Below, in pieces: positions 58,641-64,000 of a stretch of 64,000 bases of DNA. Position 1 is the stretch's first letter, and each line of letters opens with the position of its first letter. The notes beneath the pieces were generated by a model. It did not search any database, was not told the origin of the DNA, and was given only the letters and a program-made list of their open reading frames with translations. The stretch covers positions 289,526,200 through 289,590,199 of the forward strand of contig CM040125.1 in NCBI GenBank assembly GCA_022559845.1, written 5' to 3'. The position numbers and the translations under genes are program-made. This DNA is from Amorphophallus konjac (lineage: Eukaryota > Streptophyta > Magnoliopsida > Alismatales > Araceae).

Positions 58641-59090
58641 CTAGTTATGCATGATGCAATTGGCGTTGACTCTATATAAGCATAGTGCAATATGAAGATC
58701 ATGCACACCACCTGTTTGACAAAATGCCATGCACATAGGTTATTCAGTAAACGGTCATGTGCACAGAATTTATGCAGACATGTTAACTTTATGTACACAA
58801 TATTGACTTTACTTTGACTTATGGTTGACCTGTGATGCATTGACACATATGAACGGTTATACTAGACTTTATGCAAGACTTGTACAGAGACATCCACAAA
58901 CATGCACATGTGCAGCAATTCATTCCATGTAATTCATCTATACAGCAATATGAGCATTGTATGCACATAACAAACACTGTATGTAACAAAAACCCATGCT
59001 GTATGCAATAAGCACATATGGAATCATAAAAACACATATGAAATCATACATATCATAGTGTTTGTCATCATCAAAACATAATATCTAATA

Positions 59091-59104
59091 ATCTCCCCCT
59101 TTTT
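59091..59104 (-). other. Polypurine tract of H unit 2
   Basis: The reverse complement is AAAAAGGGGGAGAT, the typical Sirevirus tract next to the 3' LTR. Confidence 0.85.
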
Positions 59105-61722
59105 GATGATGACAACACTATGAGTCATATGAGTCACGAAAATCAGACAATCCATCAATTCATGCTAGCCAAGTGACAACCAAAACATTCTCAGCTCAGC
59201 CTATGACCTGCATAAGACTCAACTCATTCTCCCCCTTTGACTTCATCAAAAAGAATGGTCAGAATGCACAGATGGAATGAAACCAATGAAGATAGCAGAA
59301 ATAGAACTCATTCTCCCCCTTTGAAAGATGAATGCATGTCATGTAGAACCTTATGCTTAAAAGATCAAAGCACATTCTCCCCCTTGGACTAAACAGATGA
59401 AATGACAGATAATTCTTCCCCATTGGAGAAATAATGAATGCATTCTAGACAAGAATCTGTTCTTCACTTTGACAAAGCTACTGTGTAGAGATCAGTCAAA
59501 ACACATATTTTTCAGAAATAATTATTCAGAACAATGATCAAGAGTTGGTATGGACAGAGAGTAGTGATTTGAACAGATGTATCAGTGAATATTCAAAGAA
59601 TCTGAGATGAAGAATTTTTCAGAACAATGCCAACTTCATAAATCAATATCTAGATTTTAGAGTCTTCCATTGTAAAGGCTTATGAATTGGCTTTGATTGA
59701 AAAGTATGGTTTTAGAATGATTTAATCAGAGTTCTTGTAATAAGATGTAATACTCATATCTGAGACAATTCCTTAATAAAAATCAACCACTTGCTCATAT
59801 AAAATTCTAGTTCAACCATCTTCCATCTTAATCAGTTTAATTTCCATGACTCCTTTAAGAGTAACACAAGGTAGTATTGAGATTAAACATTCATGTTTAT
59901 ATCTGAATTTCATTGTTCTTGCAGAATTTTCCGATGCATATATTTTTTAGATTTTTCTTATAGAGCATCAATTTATTTTTCAATGAGCAATTTTGGTTTA
60001 ATCAACACCATTTTACATGAGGCACAACACGCCTTAGGTGAAATGACCTAGTTACTCAGTGTGATTACCGTATTGTTTCTCTACTTAGAGAATAGAGGTA
60101 GCATTAGAAGCATCTTTAACATGAGGAGACACCTTGGTTAGAGGCCGGAATCCCCAGTTATTCAATACAACCATGCCACTGCTCTACCATCTTTTCACAT
60201 TATTTTTAAAGATTTTTATAAACAGAGTTAACTATGGTACTTCATGACACAATCCTTTGGATATGTTTATCAATAACCAGAGTCATTGCTCTGTCCATAA
60301 TTTTCTTAAAAATAGTTTCAGACAGATTAAATGTTTAAGAACAATACTTACCCTATGTATTTCAATCAAGATTTCAACTTTTCAGATTTCAGGAAGTCTT
60401 ACATGAACTTATATGAGACAACCAATTAAGGTTTATTAAAAGGATTGAATCGGATATTTTTAAGTCCATTAAGTTCAAACTTAAGAGTACATTAGACTTA
60501 AACCAATGTATATCAACAAATATTCTTAAACCTGTATAATGGAAGGTTCCTCATTAAAACTGATTTCAAATTTATGAAGCAGTTCACAGGCTGAAGTTTT
60601 CTTCAAGTCTCAGTTCAGTCATTATCTGAGCAGCAGCAAACATCAGAAATGTAAACAAGCATGCATAGAAATGATGATTTCATAACTAATGCTTGTTATA
60701 GAGTTAATCATGCAGTTTTTCAGGAAGATCTGTTAAAGAACAGTGAATTTCCAAAGATGCAGCAAAAAGTATGCGCTTGAGTAATGCAGTTCAGAATTGA
60801 CTGAATTCAAATGATGCTCTCCTTCAGCAGATTGAGGAGTAGCAGATAAAAATTTTCAGATTTAAGACAAGTAAGAATTCAGATGAAGGATCAATAGAAA
60901 TCATTTGATGATAGGAATCACTAACACCCAGATATAGCCAGATGTGTTGAAAGTGAGTTGATAGTAAGAATTTAGACAGTAACAGACTAATGAATTAAAA
61001 AGCTCCCCTTGTCTATATGTAGTGATTCACTTCTTTTTGGAATTGATTGACATGCAATGACTAGACATACTCCCCCTGACTATATGCATTATGAAACAAA
61101 ATTCTATATGCCACCTGTGCATGGACTTTTATGCAAGGGAAATCATGAACTATGTTTTATATGCAATATGACCCATGGTACCAGACAGAGGACATGGTCT
61201 ACACGACCACCGCACACATAGTAAGAAGCTCTAGATAGGTTTCATCTGCCCATTAGTAGTTTACCATTTGATATACCATAATGGTCAAACATGATAATGC
61301 AGTGCCAAAACTGTCCTTTGTGCATCAGATTTTCAATGACTGTATATCAAACATATGTGTATGCAGACATTTAACATATGCAATTCACATATATGCACAA
61401 ATATGCGGACTATGCTCATGAGTTTCTAACCTTCTCTATGTGCATAATCAAATGTCAAACATTAATGCATGCAATTGAGAAAAGAACTCAGCATGTCTTT
61501 AATGAATATGTGCACACATAGCTCAATAGATGAACAGATAGACTCATGTAGTTCAATGCAAATGTCAAAGCACATGCATGAAGAATTTGACTAATCAGAT
61601 TTAACATGATATGTAGTTTAAAACAGATTCCTAAGGTTTTCAACTGAACAAATGTGAAGAGAGCGAATGTTACCTGTCGAGTACAAGAGTGGGGTTATAC
61701 GGACTTGGGTGCCTTGTTTTAT
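59105..61722 (-). other. Non-coding tail with repeated polypurine runs, unit 2 of H
   Basis: No coding signal over 2.6 kb. Minus-strand AAAGGGGGAGAAT-type runs recur at about 59230, 59311, 59370 and, weaker, 59422, then 61006 and 61070. Sireviruses are known for multiple polypurine tracts before the 3' LTR. Its right part (60576-61722) matches unit 1; 59105-60575 has no counterpart in unit 1. Confidence 0.7.
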
Positions 61723-64000
61723 TTACCCCTCTTTATTCTACATCCCAAGGCACACCTGCAAAACACCAAATCATTTGGCACAAACAGGCACCCAAGATTT
61801 CTTGGGTCCTGAAATAACAGACACACCTTTATTAGGTGCTCTAAATAGTTTTTGTGCTTGAGAGTCATCAAACCTCATCAGAAAATAGTTAGACATAGAA
61901 TGTCCTCACTGTCCATAATAATGGCATGATGCAGCAGTTTTAGAATTCTTCCTATGCACATTAGTGTAATCATGGAATCTATGTACATTTTCATGGAAAT
62001 TTCTATTAATAGAATAAGCATTCTATTTACTGAAACCAGCCAGCCAACAATTAGCAGCTCTGTGGCCTGGCTTTCCAAAGTTAAAACATGCATGAAATTC
62101 TTCCTTAATAACAAATTTATTTTTATCAAAAATGTTTTGATTTGCAGGGAAATTCATAGGTGTCGAGTTAGATCTTTTTCCTTGAGCATATCAACAGTCC
62201 TTGATTGTATGGCCATGCTTTCTACAGTGAGAGCAAGAAGAATAATTTTTTCTATGAGAACCTAGCCAGCATTGAATAGCCTTGTGACCAGGCATGTTAC
62301 AATTGAAACAAGTGATATGCTGGTTTATTGAGATAGATTTGTTCTTATTAAAATCATGATGGTTTGCTGGGAATTTAGCATGATATGACTGTGAGTTTTT
62401 CTTATCATTTGCAAACTAGCATTGTGCAGCAACATGTCTTACCTTACCACAATTAAAGCATGTTCTACTCCTTTTCTTAGTGGCAAGTAATTTCTTGACA
62501 TGAAGTTCCCTAGCATGCATTCTATTAACATTCATATCATCTTTTTCTAGCACAGAACAATCATCCATGAACTGACCATGCTTACCACAGTAGTGACAAG
62601 AACTTTTAGATTTCCTTGTAGCATGGTTTCTATCAGATGAGTTTTTAGCATACATTTTTCAAAAGTTCTGATTCTCCTTTTTATGTGTATGCATGTGTGT
62701 GTTCATTTTATTTTCAGCATGCACATTCTCAACATGAGGGTGAATCAGCTTTTTTTGCAAACTTCCATTCTTTCTGCCTTTTTAGTTTGTTCATGATTTG
62801 TCTTAACAATAGCTTGCTTAGGATTCCTCTTAGCAGTGAATTCAAAAACAGATGAATTCTTGGTTGTCGGGTTTTTGATTGCTGTTTGAATTTTCTGGGG
62901 TGCCATTTTTTTTTCGGGAAATATTGGAAGTGCTAGCTCCTTCTGAACCACGCACAAAGGTTGTATATAGTTGATTTCTTATGACCCTTTTAATCCTAGA
63001 ATCACAGCCTTCTCCTTCTTTTTGTTTAGTTGCTTCATCATTCAAGAGATCTGTTGACTTCACTTTATCCTTGAGAGTTTTTGACAGAGAGTCTTTTAGA
63101 TCACAAATTCATTTTCTAGAGAAGTAATCTGAATCTCATAACTAACAATCTCTTGTTCATTGTAATTAACACATTCACTTAGCACTTTGTTAGCAGTTTT
63201 ATATTTCTCAATTTCTTGTTCCAGATTACTCAGTTTTTTAGATTCTACATTACAAATAGTTTTCCCCTTTTCTAAGGCAAGCAGTCTTTCAGACATGATA
63301 CTTTTAAGCTCCTTCAATTTCTCCATTTCCTCCATTAACTTCTCATTTAGGTCGCGTTCATTTATTAGAACCTGATCATTTAAGTTAACCTCCTTTTTCA
63401 AATTAATTTTTGCCTCATCCAGATTCTTTTGTAGTTCAACATTAACAACTTTAATAGCCTCCAGTTTTTCAGACATTAAGTTGTTTTTTTCCTGAGATCT
63501 TTTCAATTTCTCTTCATTATCTTCAATCTTCCTATTGAGAATTTCATTTTCAGACTTTAGTTTATTTAACTCTAGGTTAGTATGATCAAGATCTTCCAGT
63601 AATTTTTCATTCTGAATAGGTTCATTAGTAGAGAAATGATTCTCACTAGTTGAGCTAAGCTTTTCTTCTAGTTCAGAAATCTCATTTGCAAGTTCTTTAT
63701 TTTCAGTTTTTAACAATCCAATTTGATTCTTAAGCATTTGAATATCAGACAGACAATTATCATGAGATTGTTTCAAATCCAGACATTTTTCACAAGAGGA
63801 ATTTGAACTATTCAACCCAGTTGCCTTTTTCAATTTTTTATATTGTTTTCTTAAGATATCATGTGACTCTAATAGCTCACCATATGCATCTTGCCAATCA
63901 TCTAGAGTGAATTTTTTAAAGGGGTTTACCTGATCATCGTCCTCTACTTCATTTTGGCTGCTACTTTCATTACTGCCTTTAGCCATCATACATTGGTCTT
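61723..64000 (-). pseudogene. Element H unit 2 Gag, cut by window end
   Basis: Homologue of 53588-56161 at +8135; the start codon would lie just beyond the window. The coiled coil is open from 63989 to 63096, then a one-base loss (LENEFVI-stop) and a later indel near 62912 break it. Zinc knuckles 1-6 are present (CHYCGKHGQFMDDC, CFNCGKVRHVAAQC and so on), with knuckle 5 reading CFNFGKPGHRAANC, so its second Cys is lost here too, but to Phe rather than Tyr. Independent lesions show that both copies decayed after duplication or derive from different parents. Confidence 0.85.

Larger units (their letters stand above)
56336..59090 (-). repeat. Shared LTR of element H
   Basis: About 2755 bp, starting tgtttgtg on + after the PBS and ending at the polypurine run 59091. 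The outer right end reads tattagat where TG(T)TAGA-type would be expected, so the last bases are uncertain. It contains the TGCACCGAC array and a minus-strand TATAAAG box at 57293-57299. Confidence 0.75.
52441..64000 (-). mobile_element. Element H: LTR-sharing tandem of a gag-only Sirevirus derivative, cut by window end
   Basis: Two units with an offset of about 8135 bp. Unit 1 (52441-56335: tail, gag, PBS) and unit 2 (59091 to beyond 64000: PPT, tail, gag) share the LTR at 56336-59090, which is flanked by a PBS on one side and a PPT on the other. Long coiled-coil Gag, initiator-Met PBS and repeated polypurine runs point to the Sirevirus group of Ty1/copia. No integrase or RT lies between gag and PPT, so it is non-autonomous. 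Unit 1 lacks about 1.5 kb at its left end, where it meets element I. Confidence 0.85.

Overview
The window looks like gene-poor, repeat-dense heterochromatin of a flowering plant. I find no ordinary host gene, no rRNA or tRNA gene and no CRISPR. Almost every base belongs to LTR retrotransposons of plant-specific lineages (Tekay-type chromovirus, Tat-type gypsy, Sirevirus-type copia) plus one plant L1 LINE, and the elements are nested in one another. The species cannot be named from the sequence.

Layout. 1-1377 is the right end of a chromovirus LTR (element F). 1378-2164 is a hairpin-rich tract, followed by a Tat integrase on + (element A, 2165-3372). Antisense to A lies a seven-exon gene for a plant mobile domain/coiled-coil protein (5261-7887). 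Its promoter-proximal region was split by a complete 10.8 kb Tekay chromovirus (element B, 7991-18831, minus, TSD GGAGA). A continues with a TATA box for the antisense gene, a repeated tract, a second antisense coiled-coil remnant (19687-20467) and a very long low-complexity LTR-like region (21599-28846).

That region abuts the gag gene of a second Tat element on the minus strand (element D). D's gag is split again at 29247-41157 by a three-LTR tandem chromovirus (element C, TSD AAGGG) whose internal regions carry only a gag-integrase fusion. D's 5' part and 5' LTR follow (41158-45167). The LTR joins a copia integrase on + (element I, Sirevirus-like), which is split from its reverse transcriptase by a full-length LINE (45660-51989, TSD of 12 bp). 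From 52441 to the window end is a second LTR-sharing tandem: a Sirevirus-type derivative (element H, minus) that keeps a long Gag with coiled coil and six zinc knuckles but no pol.

Target duplications give a relative order: I is older than D and the LINE; D is older than C and A; A is older than B. No pol reading frame is intact. Most inferred stop codons are explained by C-to-T changes (CAA, CAG or CGA to a stop), as expected for long-methylated DNA.

The strongest unexplained signal is that at least five unrelated sequences here carry private arrays of short CpG-containing inverted repeats: 7-nt arms with 3-7 nt loops in C/F, D and the 1.4-2.0 kb tract, and perfect 10-mers in B and the LINE tail. 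Their role is unknown.
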